A DNA stretch of 64,000 nucleotides from UBA117 sp049975245 (GTDB lineage Archaea > Methanobacteriota > Methanobacteria > Methanobacteriales > Methanobacteriaceae): NCBI GenBank assembly GCA_049975245.1, contig JBNGDB010000004.1, positions 1 to 64,000 of the forward strand, written 5' to 3'. How positions within the stretch are numbered: position 1 is the first letter of the stretch; the number at the start of each line of letters is the position of its first letter. Of this stretch, positions 17,972-26,825 are shown piece after piece. Below the pieces are notes generated by a model that made no database searches, was not told the origin of the DNA, and saw only the letters and a list, made by a program, of their open reading frames with translations. A program made the position numbers and the translations under genes.

Positions 17972-18857
17972 CTTCCGATTCTTTTGTTAAAGATTTCATA
18001 ATACTATCAATGGTAGTGACCACATCAATATTTTCTATTACCGGGACTTGATTTTTACGGGCCTGACTTTGGAAATATTTATGAGTTTTACGTATAGCCC
18101 AGAAATAGCTCATATACCTTTTAAGAGGACGTCTAGCCCATGCTTGCCTGCATCTAGAATAAAACCTGCCCCTATGAACATTTTCATCTTCGATGGTTAA
18201 TACAAACATGGCTACATTTTCTTTGTTTACCAAATCTTCCCTAATAAAACCAGGAACAATATGAACACCTTCAACCACAATACTAATACCTTCCTTTAAA
18301 GCTCTTTCAATAACTGCTTCCACACCTATACTAACTGTGTCAACGTGATCCCGGAATCCTATTAGTATTTCATCTAATTCTGGGGGTGGAGGTATTCTAA
18401 GTGAACGGTATGCAGTGTAACTTGACTCGTATATTGTGGGTAGAACTTCTTTTGAGACAATTTTCCTCATTACTTCTCTGATCATGTCGGTACTGATCAT
18501 GTTCCTTATTCCCAGACGATTGGCTACTTCGAAGGCTATGGAAGATGTGCCAACACCTGAAGCTCCCCCAATAAGTATTATCAGGGGCTCTTTACACATC
18601 CGAATTTTTCTCCAAAGCATATATTTGTCAGCAATTTCTTCATTTTCTTCTTTTAAACGTTCCCTGACTATTTGAACCAGTTCATTGATATTAATAAGTT
18701 TAATGTTTTGTTGTTTCAAATAATATTCAATTTGAGATGCAAATGTATATGCTTTATTCGGATCCATCTCTGCACGAGTCAAAGATCTGGCCAGGACACC
18801 CTTTGAGAAAGGTTCCGTATATTTCTTCCCACTTACCTCACCTTCAACCATTATCAT
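17964..18857 (-). CDS. pgk2: 2-phosphoglycerate kinase
   Basis: Makes 2,3-bisphosphoglycerate, the precursor of cyclic 2,3-bisphosphoglycerate, a thermoprotectant and phosphate store found in Methanobacteriales and relatives. 297 residues: an N-terminal ATP-cone-like region (about 8-90, FSKGVLARSLTRAEMDP) then the kinase with P-loop GGASGVGTSSIA (about 97-108), STDMIREVMR, and VVEGVHIVPGF. Start ATG 18857 follows GGGGTGAG; the next ATG is two codons in. The partner cDPG synthetase is not in the window. Confidence 0.88.
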   Translation of the reverse strand: MIMVEGEVSGKKYTEPFSKGVLARSLTRAEMDPNKAYTFASQIEYYLKQQNIKLININELVQIVRERLKEENEEIADKYMLWRKIRMCKEPLIILIGGASGVGTSSIAFEVANRLGIRNMISTDMIREVMRKIVSKEVLPTIYESSYTAYRSLRIPPPPELDEILIGFRDHVDTVSIGVEAVIERALKEGISIVVEGVHIVPGFIREDLVNKENVAMFVLTIEDENVHRGRFYSRCRQAWARRPLKRYMSYFWAIRKTHKYFQSQARKNQVPVIENIDVVTTIDSIMKSLTKESEGD

Positions 18858-18973
18858 TAAGACTCACCCCTGCGATATTATTCCACAGAACTAAATTATA
18901 GATAAATAAGATTTAATAAATATTTTAGAAAATTATCGTTTTTATTTTCAAAATCCAGACTTATATATGTTTC

Positions 18974-19645
18974 TTATAATTTCACAATTTTTACATCAAT
19001 TTCGGGTTTATTATTGGTTTCAGTTATATTGATTAAACTTGCAAATCCTTCTGAAAGTTCTCCAGGGTTTACGAGAATTGTATTGCCAATTTTATCTATG
19101 GATTTTGCTTCATGAATATGTCCACATATATTTATATCTGGTTTATATTTTTCTATAATCTTTCGAATACTTTTACTTCCCGCATAATCTCCTGAAGCTA
19201 ATTTATCAACTTCAGTACCATAAGGAGGTGCGTGGGTAACCAGTAAAGTTATTTCATGCCCTTTAGTATTGGCCATTATTTTATCTAATTCCTTGTGTAT
19301 TTCTAACTCATCAAATTCTAGTGGTGTGTTAAAAGGTGTGGGATTAGAACCTCCAAATCCACAAATTCCAATATTTTTAACAGTTAAATTTTTTCCGTGA
19401 ATATTGATAGCCTGGGAATTTTCTATCTTGCTATATATTTCTGGCGGATCACAGTTACCTGGTACAGCTAATACCGGAACTTTGCATGAACAAAGTTCAT
19501 TTAAAATATCTTCAGCTAATTCCACAGGACCAAAGTGTGTAATATCTCCTGCAACAACAATTAAATCAACAGGATTTTCCTTTATATAATCTGCTACAAT
19601 CTGATAATCTTTACCATGTAAATCACTAATTGCAAGGATTTTCAT
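18974..19645 (-). CDS. calcineurin-like metallophosphoesterase
   Basis: A 223-residue dinuclear-metal phosphoesterase with all expected motifs: ISDLHG (Asp7, His9), VAGDITHFG, PGNCD (GNHD variant with Cys), THAPPYG and CGHIHEA. The size and simple architecture resemble YfcE/MJ0936-type phosphodiesterases. AGGTGAA precedes ATG 19645. A 40-bp tandem repeat sits in the upstream region. Substrate is unknown; cyclic or nucleotide phosphodiesters are the usual targets. Confidence 0.85.
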   Translation of the reverse strand: MKILAISDLHGKDYQIVADYIKENPVDLIVVAGDITHFGPVELAEDILNELCSCKVPVLAVPGNCDPPEIYSKIENSQAINIHGKNLTVKNIGICGFGGSNPTPFNTPLEFDELEIHKELDKIMANTKGHEITLLVTHAPPYGTEVDKLASGDYAGSKSIRKIIEKYKPDINICGHIHEAKSIDKIGNTILVNPGELSEGFASLINITETNNKPEIDVKIVKL

Positions 19646-19756
19646 TAAAATTCACCTAAATATGATTTTAAAAATTATATTTAATAAATTCATCTAAAAG
19701 TTGAAAAAAATAAATAAAATAATAATTAAAAAATTATTTAATTACAGTAAAACTCT

Positions 19757-19860
19757 AAAAAACATTAAAAAACGAAGATATAACAGAATAACAGCAAAAA
19801 AACATTAAAAAACGAAGATATAACGGAATATCAGTAATAAAACCTTAAAAATAGAAGGAT
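19757..19860. repeat. 40-bp tandem repeat, two good copies and one partial
   Basis: The segment AACATTAAAAAACGAAGATA begins at 19761 and again at 19801, with the following 15 bases nearly identical (TAACAGAATA versus TAACGGAATA). A diverged third start, AACCTTAAAAATAGAAGGAT, follows at 19841. The period is exactly 40 bp. The array lies between the 3' end of DUF2096 and the promoter side of the phosphoesterase gene. Confidence 0.85.
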
Positions 19861-19885
19861 CTGATGAAATATTATTTTATATTAA

Positions 19886-20413
19886 TTAATATTTAAAAAA
19901 TGACGATATCTCCTTTAAACCTTCTTTAATATTTTCTTTATCACCAAAAACGGATATTACATTATCTTCATCAAATTCTATTATCAAGTTATATTCTTCG
20001 GCAATATCCTGAATTCTGTCCTCGGCTAATGGTTCTTTAAGAGTTATTCGGACCATTGAAAATCCGGGAGGGGCCCCTACTATAAATTTAGATTTTCTTT
20101 CCCCGGTTGGACAAACTTCTTCACCCATGGATGCTTTTTGCAACTTTTGAATCCATTTTGTTTTATAATCATCACCAATATCTTCGGTAAGATTAATTAG
20201 AGTATCTTGAGCAGAATTTAGAAACTGATTAATTCTTTTCAACTCTTTCATTACCTCTGGATTAGTTGGATCAGTTTTATAAAAATTAATTTCCGTTCGG
20301 GCTAATCTTAAGTCTTCATTTACCTCGGTGGGTATTTTTGTTCCTTTCTTTTTAAGGTCTGTTAGTAGTTCTACCAGAACCAGCCATGTTTGTTCCAAAG
20401 GTAAAACATTCAT
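19886..20413 (-). CDS. DUF2096 family protein
   Basis: 175 residues, predicted soluble: an N-terminal helical half (about 5-105) and a C-terminal alpha/beta half with VGAPPGFSMVRITLKEP. Matches the methanogen-restricted DUF2096 family of unknown function as I recall it. The start codon overlaps the DUF749 stop by 4 bp (ATGA), with GGAAGGA as ribosome binding site, so the two proteins are probably made together and may act together. Confidence 0.65.
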   Translation of the reverse strand: MNVLPLEQTWLVLVELLTDLKKKGTKIPTEVNEDLRLARTEINFYKTDPTNPEVMKELKRINQFLNSAQDTLINLTEDIGDDYKTKWIQKLQKASMGEEVCPTGERKSKFIVGAPPGFSMVRITLKEPLAEDRIQDIAEEYNLIIEFDEDNVISVFGDKENIKEGLKEISSFFKY

Positions 20414-20676
20414 AAGTGTCCTTCCAATATTTTTAGAGTTGTGTGATTGACCTTAGCATGTGCTTCCTTTAATTCTTCTTTTATTTGATTAATGTCATCG
20501 TATGAACTTAAAAATAGGACGTGATTACTTTCTGTACCCCTAATATTTAAAATGGCAATTTCTTCATTTTCTTTTATCGTTTTATTTTCTAATGAAGCTT
20601 TATATTGTACAAATGGGCCGTATTCTTCAGGTAATTCTTCATATTTGAATATTCCAACAAGAGTCGCTATAAACAA
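20410..20676 (-). CDS. DUF749 family protein
   Basis: A small 88-residue acidic protein with a mixed alpha/beta pattern (AILNIRG, NHVLFLSSYDD, then a helix), matching the methanogen DUF749 family of unknown function. The start is TTG 20676, five nt after GAGGTG. It heads a two-gene unit with DUF2096 and lies upstream, on the same strand, of neither hdr gene's promoter; hdrB ends about 95 bp away, so read-through from hdrCB is possible. Confidence 0.62.
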   Translation of the reverse strand: MFIATLVGIFKYEELPEEYGPFVQYKASLENKTIKENEEIAILNIRGTESNHVLFLSSYDDINQIKEELKEAHAKVNHTTLKILEGHL

Positions 20677-20770
20677 AAAAACACCTCAATTAGAATATGT
20701 AATTAATGGAAAATAAATTTAATGTTTAAAAAAATTAAAAAATGGGAGAATTAAAGTATAATTCTCTTTT

Positions 20771-21661
<891 letters not shown>

Positions 21662-21681
21662 TTATATTCCTCCAGTAAATT

Positions 21682-22566
21682 TTATTCTAATTCTCCTGTT
21701 TTCATGTTATATCCGATTAACTTGTCAAATGAAGTTAATTCAGTTATCTTTTGAACTTCTTCTAATGCTCCAGGGAACTGGTGAGTAGTTGGTGGTAATT
21801 CGCCTAACCCGACCTGTTTTCTTAATTCCATGGTAGCTTCGTTTATTGGTACACCGTGACCGGTTTTTATAACAAATGATCCCACTGCTTTGTGAGCTTG
21901 GCCCATGTAGCCAGCTTTGGCTGCTTCGTTCCTAGCGAGTTTCACAATGTCAACAATTTTTATTTCTCTTGGACATCTTTCTTGGCAAGCGTAGCAAGTT
22001 GTGCACATCCAAAGATCATCACTTGAGATAACTTCTTCTTTAAGACCTACTAATGATTTTCTTATAATCTGTCTTACCCTGTAAGGGGTTCTTCTTCCTG
22101 ATGGACATGATCCAGTACATGTACCACATTGGAAACAATATTCTAAAGATTCTGCTCCAGCATCTTTAATTTTTTGGGTAAATTCTTTATCTACATCTTC
22201 AGGTTTGAGTATATTGTCTGCTCTATCAAGTAAACTCATACTAACACTCCTTTCAGTTTTAGGTTTTTCTTCTTTTTCTTCTGATTTAGGTGGAGTTTCG
22301 GGTTCTGATTCTTCTTTTGCTTCATCTTTTTCTTTGGTTATTTCAGTTTTTCCTGCTTTCTCTGGCTCTTTAGTAGTTTCAGATTCTTTTTCTTCAGCTG
22401 CTTTGGTAGTTTCTGGTTCAATTTTTTCTTTTATTTCTTCTTCTTTGCTAGCTTTTTGTTCGGTTTCTGGTTTTGGCACTGATTCTTTAGACTTATCTTT
22501 CCCTTCTTTATCTGGCTCCTCACCTTCTCCTGAAAAAATTCTTTTAAGGCGTTGTAACATTGACAT
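21682..22566 (-). CDS. hdrC: heterodisulfide reductase subunit C with a 109-residue charged N-terminal extension
   Basis: Electron-transfer subunit of HdrABC. Residues 110-294 are a complete, normal-length HdrC (185 residues) with two 4Fe-4S sites, CFQCGTCTGSCP (144-155) and CTTCYACQERCP (188-199). Ahead of it lie 109 extra residues: a short amphipathic basic segment MLQRLKRIF (3-11), then about 90 residues rich in Glu, Lys, Thr, Ser and Pro. ATG 22566 has AAAGGTG eight nt upstream. The internal ATG 22239 has its own GGAGTG five nt upstream and would make the ordinary HdrC. Both products may therefore occur. Confidence 0.92.
   Translation of the reverse strand: MSMLQRLKRIFSGEGEEPDKEGKDKSKESVPKPETEQKASKEEEIKEKIEPETTKAAEEKESETTKEPEKAGKTEITKEKDEAKEESEPETPPKSEEKEEKPKTERSVSMSLLDRADNILKPEDVDKEFTQKIKDAGAESLEYCFQCGTCTGSCPSGRRTPYRVRQIIRKSLVGLKEEVISSDDLWMCTTCYACQERCPREIKIVDIVKLARNEAAKAGYMGQAHKAVGSFVIKTGHGVPINEATMELRKQVGLGELPPTTHQFPGALEEVQKITELTSFDKLIGYNMKTGELE
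22239..22250 (-). promoter_or_regulatory. internal ribosome binding site and start inside hdrC
   Basis: On the minus strand GGAGTG (22245-22250) is followed after TTAGT by ATG (22237-22239), in frame with hdrC. Initiation here gives a 185-residue protein starting MSLLDRADN, the size known for HdrC of Methanothermobacter. Confidence 0.6.
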
Positions 22567-22638
22567 TATTTTCACACCTTTAAAATCTCACTTAACTGTG
22601 AAATTTCAGACTCTCTTACTTGCTTGTGATTTCTAGAC

Positions 22639-22648
22639 TATATATATC
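22639..22648 (-). promoter_or_regulatory. candidate TATA box of hdrCB
   Basis: GATATATATA on the minus strand lies about 75 bp upstream of ATG 22566, giving a leader of roughly 45-50 nt. An inverted repeat lies 20 bp further upstream. Confidence 0.45.
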
Positions 22649-22667
22649 TAACGGAAATTTTGCTGAG

Positions 22668-22686
22668 TGTAACCTTTTAAGTTACA
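22668..22686. promoter_or_regulatory. inverted repeat TGTAAC-N7-GTTACA, candidate operator of hdrCB
   Basis: A perfect 6-bp palindrome with a 7-bp AT-rich spacer (CTTTTAA), 20 bp upstream of the putative hdrC TATA box. The geometry is that of a dimeric regulator site at the activator position. Confidence 0.4.
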
Positions 22687-22738
22687 GTTAATCTTTTTCT
22701 TAACATAATATATCTGAAAGTTCTATTAATCTTTAATT

Positions 22739-22804
22739 AAAATCTAAAAATAATTGATCAAAATTTAAAAAAATCTGTAAATAAAATCTAAAAATAATTG
22801 ATCA
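22739..22804. repeat. 22-bp direct repeat, two copies 44 bp apart
   Basis: The unit running from AAAATCTAAAAATAATTG to TGATCA occurs at 22739 and 22783. The 44-bp period is about four helical turns. It lies in the divergent hdrC / ArcS-like intergenic region, 50-115 bp before the rightward gene. Confidence 0.7.
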
Positions 22805-22854
22805 CCTTTTGAAAAATAAGATATTATATATTTCAAAATATTCAAAGAATTATT

Positions 22855-23586
22855 ATGCTCGAGATAAGTCAACATGATGGCCCTGCTAGACTGGGAAAAT
22901 ATAATGAACTAATAACTCCAGGAATTATTAATCCAGAAGATCAGTTTACATTAATTAAAGATGAACCTATGCCTTATGATGTTCCCAAAACTTTAGCTGA
23001 ATGGTCAGTTCGCAGAACAATTCAGTATGCTAAAGATAGTCCACAAAAAGGGATAGTTTGTGTTCACGGAGCAAAATATATTGATTTAAGAATAAAATGT
23101 GCTCTAGAATTAGAATCTTTGGGATATGATATTTTTCTTATAGCAAATAGTGATAAACTCATTAAAAGGCCTAGAGAACTTATAAACACTATAGTTAATC
23201 TCAGGGAAACCTTAAATCCAAATTCAACCCTTTACATTCCATTTGTAGATGTTAATTTTATGCCTATTTTAACTTATATGGGTGTTGATCTTTTTGGAAG
23301 TTATATATGTGACTATTATGCTAAATTAAACACTATTATAACTCCTACAATAAAATATAACTTAAAAGAATATCCCATATACGATTTTAGCTTGAATGAG
23401 ATAAAAAGTTATAATCTTGACACTTTAGATTTTGTTATGAGAGAAATACGCCAAAATATAAAAAATGGTACCCTGAGAAACCTGGTAGAATTAAGATGCT
23501 GTAGCAGCCCCGAAACAATGACTGCTTTAAGAATATTAGACAAAGAATACCCTGAATTTATAGAAAAATACAGTCCATTGTATTAG
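22855..23586 (+). CDS. short archaeosine synthase / tRNA-guanine transglycosylase-like protein
   Basis: 243 residues. The N-terminal EISQHDGPARLGKY, the central FMPILTYMGVDLFGS and the C-terminal ALRILDKEYPEFIEKYSPLY match segments of the archaeal TGT/ArcS family that inserts or completes archaeosine at tRNA position 15. Full ArcS proteins are more than twice as long and carry additional domains, which are missing here; the frame ends cleanly, so this is not an obvious truncation. It may be a stand-alone partner subunit. A TATTATATA at 22822-22830 about 28 bp before ATG suggests a leaderless transcript. Confidence 0.6.
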   Translation: MLEISQHDGPARLGKYNELITPGIINPEDQFTLIKDEPMPYDVPKTLAEWSVRRTIQYAKDSPQKGIVCVHGAKYIDLRIKCALELESLGYDIFLIANSDKLIKRPRELINTIVNLRETLNPNSTLYIPFVDVNFMPILTYMGVDLFGSYICDYYAKLNTIITPTIKYNLKEYPIYDFSLNEIKSYNLDTLDFVMREIRQNIKNGTLRNLVELRCCSSPETMTALRILDKEYPEFIEKYSPLY

Positions 23587-23628
23587 AGTTTAAATATTGA
23601 AGTAAAATTAATTTTTTTAGATATTTAA

Positions 23629-24207
23629 TTATTTTTTAGTTGATTTAACCATGAAATGATGATCACCAATATCATAAGCTGTTACCGGGCGAAAACCATA
23701 ATTTATTAACAAATCAACAACTTCTGAATTATAAATTCTCACATCTAAAGGAGGTCCTGGAGTTCCTTTGATTTTCTTAAACTCTACTACTGCAAAAATA
23801 CCCCCTGATTTAATAACTCTGAAAATTTCGCCCATAACCTTTTCTATTTCATCATTTTCAACAAAACCATGCAATACATTAACCATTAAACATAAATCAA
23901 CAGAATCATTATCCAATGGTATTTTATGAGTTACATCCGCAACAATGGGATATAAATTTTTAATGGATTTATTTTCAACCTCTTTTTCAAGATTATTAAT
24001 AGAATCTTCATGTATATCTATGGCGTAAACTTTGCCATTTTCTCCGACCATAGATGAAGCTAATATCGAGAAATAACCATCTCCGCAGCCAGCGTCAAGA
24101 AAAATCTGGCCACTCTTTAATCCAGCTCTAGATAAAACATCCGCACCATCTAAAATGTCTCTACTAGATTTTCCGTGATGTATATGTTTTATTTTTTTAT
24201 TTTTCAT
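23629..24207 (-). CDS. class I SAM-dependent methyltransferase
   Basis: 192 residues with a standard Rossmann methyltransferase core: motif I FLDAGCGDGYFS (about 37-48), acidic motif II VYAIDIHE, motif IV DLCLMVNVLHGF, and VIKSGGIFAVVEF. The N-terminal IHHGKSSRDIL and the C-terminal DHHFMVK resemble UbiE-like small-molecule methyltransferases. CGGAGAT precedes ATG 24207. The gene stands next to an ABC-2 exporter on the same strand, with about 55 bp between. Substrate unknown. Confidence 0.78.
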   Translation of the reverse strand: MKNKKIKHIHHGKSSRDILDGADVLSRAGLKSGQIFLDAGCGDGYFSILASSMVGENGKVYAIDIHEDSINNLEKEVENKSIKNLYPIVADVTHKIPLDNDSVDLCLMVNVLHGFVENDEIEKVMGEIFRVIKSGGIFAVVEFKKIKGTPGPPLDVRIYNSEVVDLLINYGFRPVTAYDIGDHHFMVKSTKK

Positions 24208-24261
24208 ATGATATCTCCGAATATTTTAAATATCTATTATGAATTAAATTGTTAGATTTGA

Positions 24262-25542
24262 CTATTTTTCAGCTCTTAACCTGTTTCTTGAAAAAAGAAA
24301 GACACCCATTCCAAATAATATTATGGTGAGAACTGATGATAATCCTAGTTGATAGGTGATATCATCCCAACCTCCACCAAAAGTCAGCAGAGTGCGCAGT
24401 GCATTTAATATGTGGGTCCAGGGCAAAATATCATAGATCTGGAAGGATTGATCCATGAAATTACCAATAACTACTTGGGGTAATTCGAAGAAAGCTCCGG
24501 CCAAAAAACTGGTAGGAACAGTGATTATGGTGCCTAAATTTATTGCTTGTCTTTCGGTCTTGGCAAAAGCAGCTATCACCATCCCCAAAGCTACTGAAGC
24601 AATTCCTCCTATAATTCCAACAAATATTGCTAATATTAATGAATTGATCCCACCCTGCCAGTTAAATCCTATAATTACTGCCACCGCGAATAAAATTAAA
24701 ACCTGAGCTGCCGCCACTAAAGACCAGGGGATGAGACCTCCCAAGAGAAGATCAAAAGATTTCATATAGGATAATTTAAGACGTTCTAATGTACCTTGTT
24801 CTACTTCCCGGGTTAGACTGGCATTCACAGTAGTAGCCAGTAATAAAATAGCAAACACTATCATCCCTGGAGCAAGAAAATCAAATGAAGTGAAAGTTTC
24901 AGTTCCAGCTAATGGTTCTACTTCACTTTCCAAAAATTGAGTTGTTTCTGTATTATTATTTCCGGAAATTTTATTTTGGACCTCTAAAACTAATTCATCT
25001 TGAAACTGCTCTAATATCCCTACAAGTATACCTTGTGAAACTCCAAAACCTGTGTAACCAGTATCGCCTCTTATAATTATTTTAGCGGTTTGGTTATCAT
25101 TTAAAGAATTATCAATGTTAGGAATGCTCTGGGTTCCTTGTGTTAAAGTATTTGTAATGAAAGATACTACAATTCTGGAAAAATCTTTTGGTATAATTAT
25201 TGCAGCATCTACTTCTCGCTGTTTTAACAACTCATCTGCCCGGGATTCATTAGTTTTAGTTACTTTAAAAAGGTTCACATCACTATCTTCATATTTAGAT
25301 TCTTCCAAGATCTCAGTCAGGTTATTGCCGTAATTAACATTTTCCTGAGTTACTGGTAAAACTGCTCCTTCGTCATTATTAATCACTGCAATATTGTGGG
25401 GAGTGTTACTTTGACCCATTCCCCCAAATGCAAACCCAAAAACTAGCATGAAAAAGAGTGGGAATACCAGTATCATTACTAGGCCCCTTCTATCCCTGAT
25501 TAATTCCTTGGCATCTTTTTTAGCAATACTTAAAAATTTCAT
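24262..25542 (-). CDS. ABC-2 type transporter permease
   Basis: 426 residues with the ABC-2 permease layout: N-terminal helix (about 21-42, FPLFFMLVFGFAFGG), a large extracytoplasmic domain (about 45-215) and five clustered helices (about 220-420). The motif FLAPGMIVFAILLLATTVNASLT marks the family. It starts 1 nt after the ATPase stop codon and uses GAGGGAG as ribosome binding site. Likely exports a lipid, drug or peptide; substrate unknown. Confidence 0.85.
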   Translation of the reverse strand: MKFLSIAKKDAKELIRDRRGLVMILVFPLFFMLVFGFAFGGMGQSNTPHNIAVINNDEGAVLPVTQENVNYGNNLTEILEESKYEDSDVNLFKVTKTNESRADELLKQREVDAAIIIPKDFSRIVVSFITNTLTQGTQSIPNIDNSLNDNQTAKIIIRGDTGYTGFGVSQGILVGILEQFQDELVLEVQNKISGNNNTETTQFLESEVEPLAGTETFTSFDFLAPGMIVFAILLLATTVNASLTREVEQGTLERLKLSYMKSFDLLLGGLIPWSLVAAAQVLILFAVAVIIGFNWQGGINSLILAIFVGIIGGIASVALGMVIAAFAKTERQAINLGTIITVPTSFLAGAFFELPQVVIGNFMDQSFQIYDILPWTHILNALRTLLTFGGGWDDITYQLGLSSVLTIILFGMGVFLFSRNRLRAEK

Positions 25543-25543
25543 G

Positions 25544-26485
25544 TTACTCCCTCAAACCTGTCCCTGTTAATTCAATAAAGACATCTTCAAGAGTATTCTG
25601 TCTAACAGATAATTCTTCTATTGTAATGCCTAATTTATCAACATTTTCCATTAGTTTAGGAAGTTTTCCTACCGCATCCAGCGCCCGTATATTAATCCTG
25701 CCGTCAATTTCGATAACTGATTGAACCTGTTCAACTTCAATCAGGCTATTCAACACTTCCTGATTTTTCTGAGGATCTGATATTTTCATTTCTACTATAT
25801 CCCCTTCTCCAATCTCTTTTTTTAAATTGTCCGGAGTATCTAATCTTAACAATCGGCCGTTATCTATTATAGCAATCCTATCACTCAATCGGTCGGCCTC
25901 ATCCATAATGTGTGTAGTTAAAATAACGGTTTTACCCTGGTCACTGCGCAGAGATATAATATAATTCCAGAGCACCCGTCTAGATTGAGGATCAAGACCT
26001 TCTGAAGGTTCATCTAAAACAACAATTTCCGGGTCGTGGACTAAAGCCAATGCAAGATTTAATCGACGTTTCATACCACCAGAGAGTTTTTCGACTATAG
26101 TATCAGTTTTATCTTCTAAAAAAAGATCCTTAAGTAACCTTTCTACCCGTTTTTCTAAAGTTTCATTTGGAACCTCATACATTTCACCCATTAGCATTAA
26201 ACTCTCTTTACAAGTCAAATGCTCCCATAATACTAGTTCCTGAGGACAAATACCTATTATGCCTTTATCTATTTTCTGGACTTTTTCTCCCTTAATTAAG
26301 ATCTTTCCCCTGGTAGGTCTAAGTAATCCTACCATTATGCTAATGGAAGTAGTTTTTCCAGCGCCATTTGGTCCTAAAAAACCAAAAACTTCACCCTTTT
26401 TGATCTTTAGATTTAAACCATTCACCGCCATTAAACCATTAAAATTTTTGCTAATATCTTCCGCTTCAATAATATAAGGATCCAT
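25544..26485 (-). CDS. ABC transporter ATP-binding protein (ABC-2 type partner)
   Basis: 313 residues: Walker A GPNGAGKTTS (about 38-47), Q-loop ICPQEL, signature LSGGMKRRL, Walker B EIVVLDEPSEGLDP and H-loop TTHIMDEAD, followed by a C-terminal extension (about 225-310) typical of DrrA/CcmA-like ATPases. GGAAGGGATT precedes ATG 26485. It forms a two-gene unit with the permease. Confidence 0.9.
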   Translation of the reverse strand: MDPYIIEAEDISKNFNGLMAVNGLNLKIKKGEVFGFLGPNGAGKTTSISIMVGLLRPTRGKILIKGEKVQKIDKGIIGICPQELVLWEHLTCKESLMLMGEMYEVPNETLEKRVERLLKDLFLEDKTDTIVEKLSGGMKRRLNLALALVHDPEIVVLDEPSEGLDPQSRRVLWNYIISLRSDQGKTVILTTHIMDEADRLSDRIAIIDNGRLLRLDTPDNLKKEIGEGDIVEMKISDPQKNQEVLNSLIEVEQVQSVIEIDGRINIRALDAVGKLPKLMENVDKLGITIEELSVRQNTLEDVFIELTGTGLRE

Positions 26486-26825
26486 CTAATCCCTTCCGTT
26501 AATTTATGTGAAATAATGAATATTAATATTCTAATTATTAAAGTATAAATTATTAATTGATCAGGTTTTTTTAATTGACAGTAGTATTTCTAGAAGTTTA
26601 AACTAAAATTAGCATAATAATAAAAAATTTAAAAACTACTATTCTAAATTCATTACAAAATTATTAGATTAATATCTATAAAAATTAAATCAAAGAAATA
26701 TTAACAATAGTTGTAATTAATGATTTGGAATGAATATTCAATTTGACTAAAAAGTTCAATATAATTTTAATTAAAAAGAAAGAATATATTTAACATTGAT
26801 GAGAAATAATTATTGAGGGAAATTT
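26486..26825. other. intergenic region without recognised feature
   Basis: 340 bp between the divergent ABC ATPase and histidine kinase genes. Very AT-rich; it must contain both promoters, but no single TATA box, repeat or RNA fold stands out. GAGGG at 26815-26819 is the ribosome binding site of the kinase gene. Confidence 0.3.

Noticed and set aside
22205..22636. 143-codon Ser-rich ORF opposite hdrC
   Set aside because: It is the antisense shadow of the Glu/Lys-rich HdrC extension and has no ribosome binding site.
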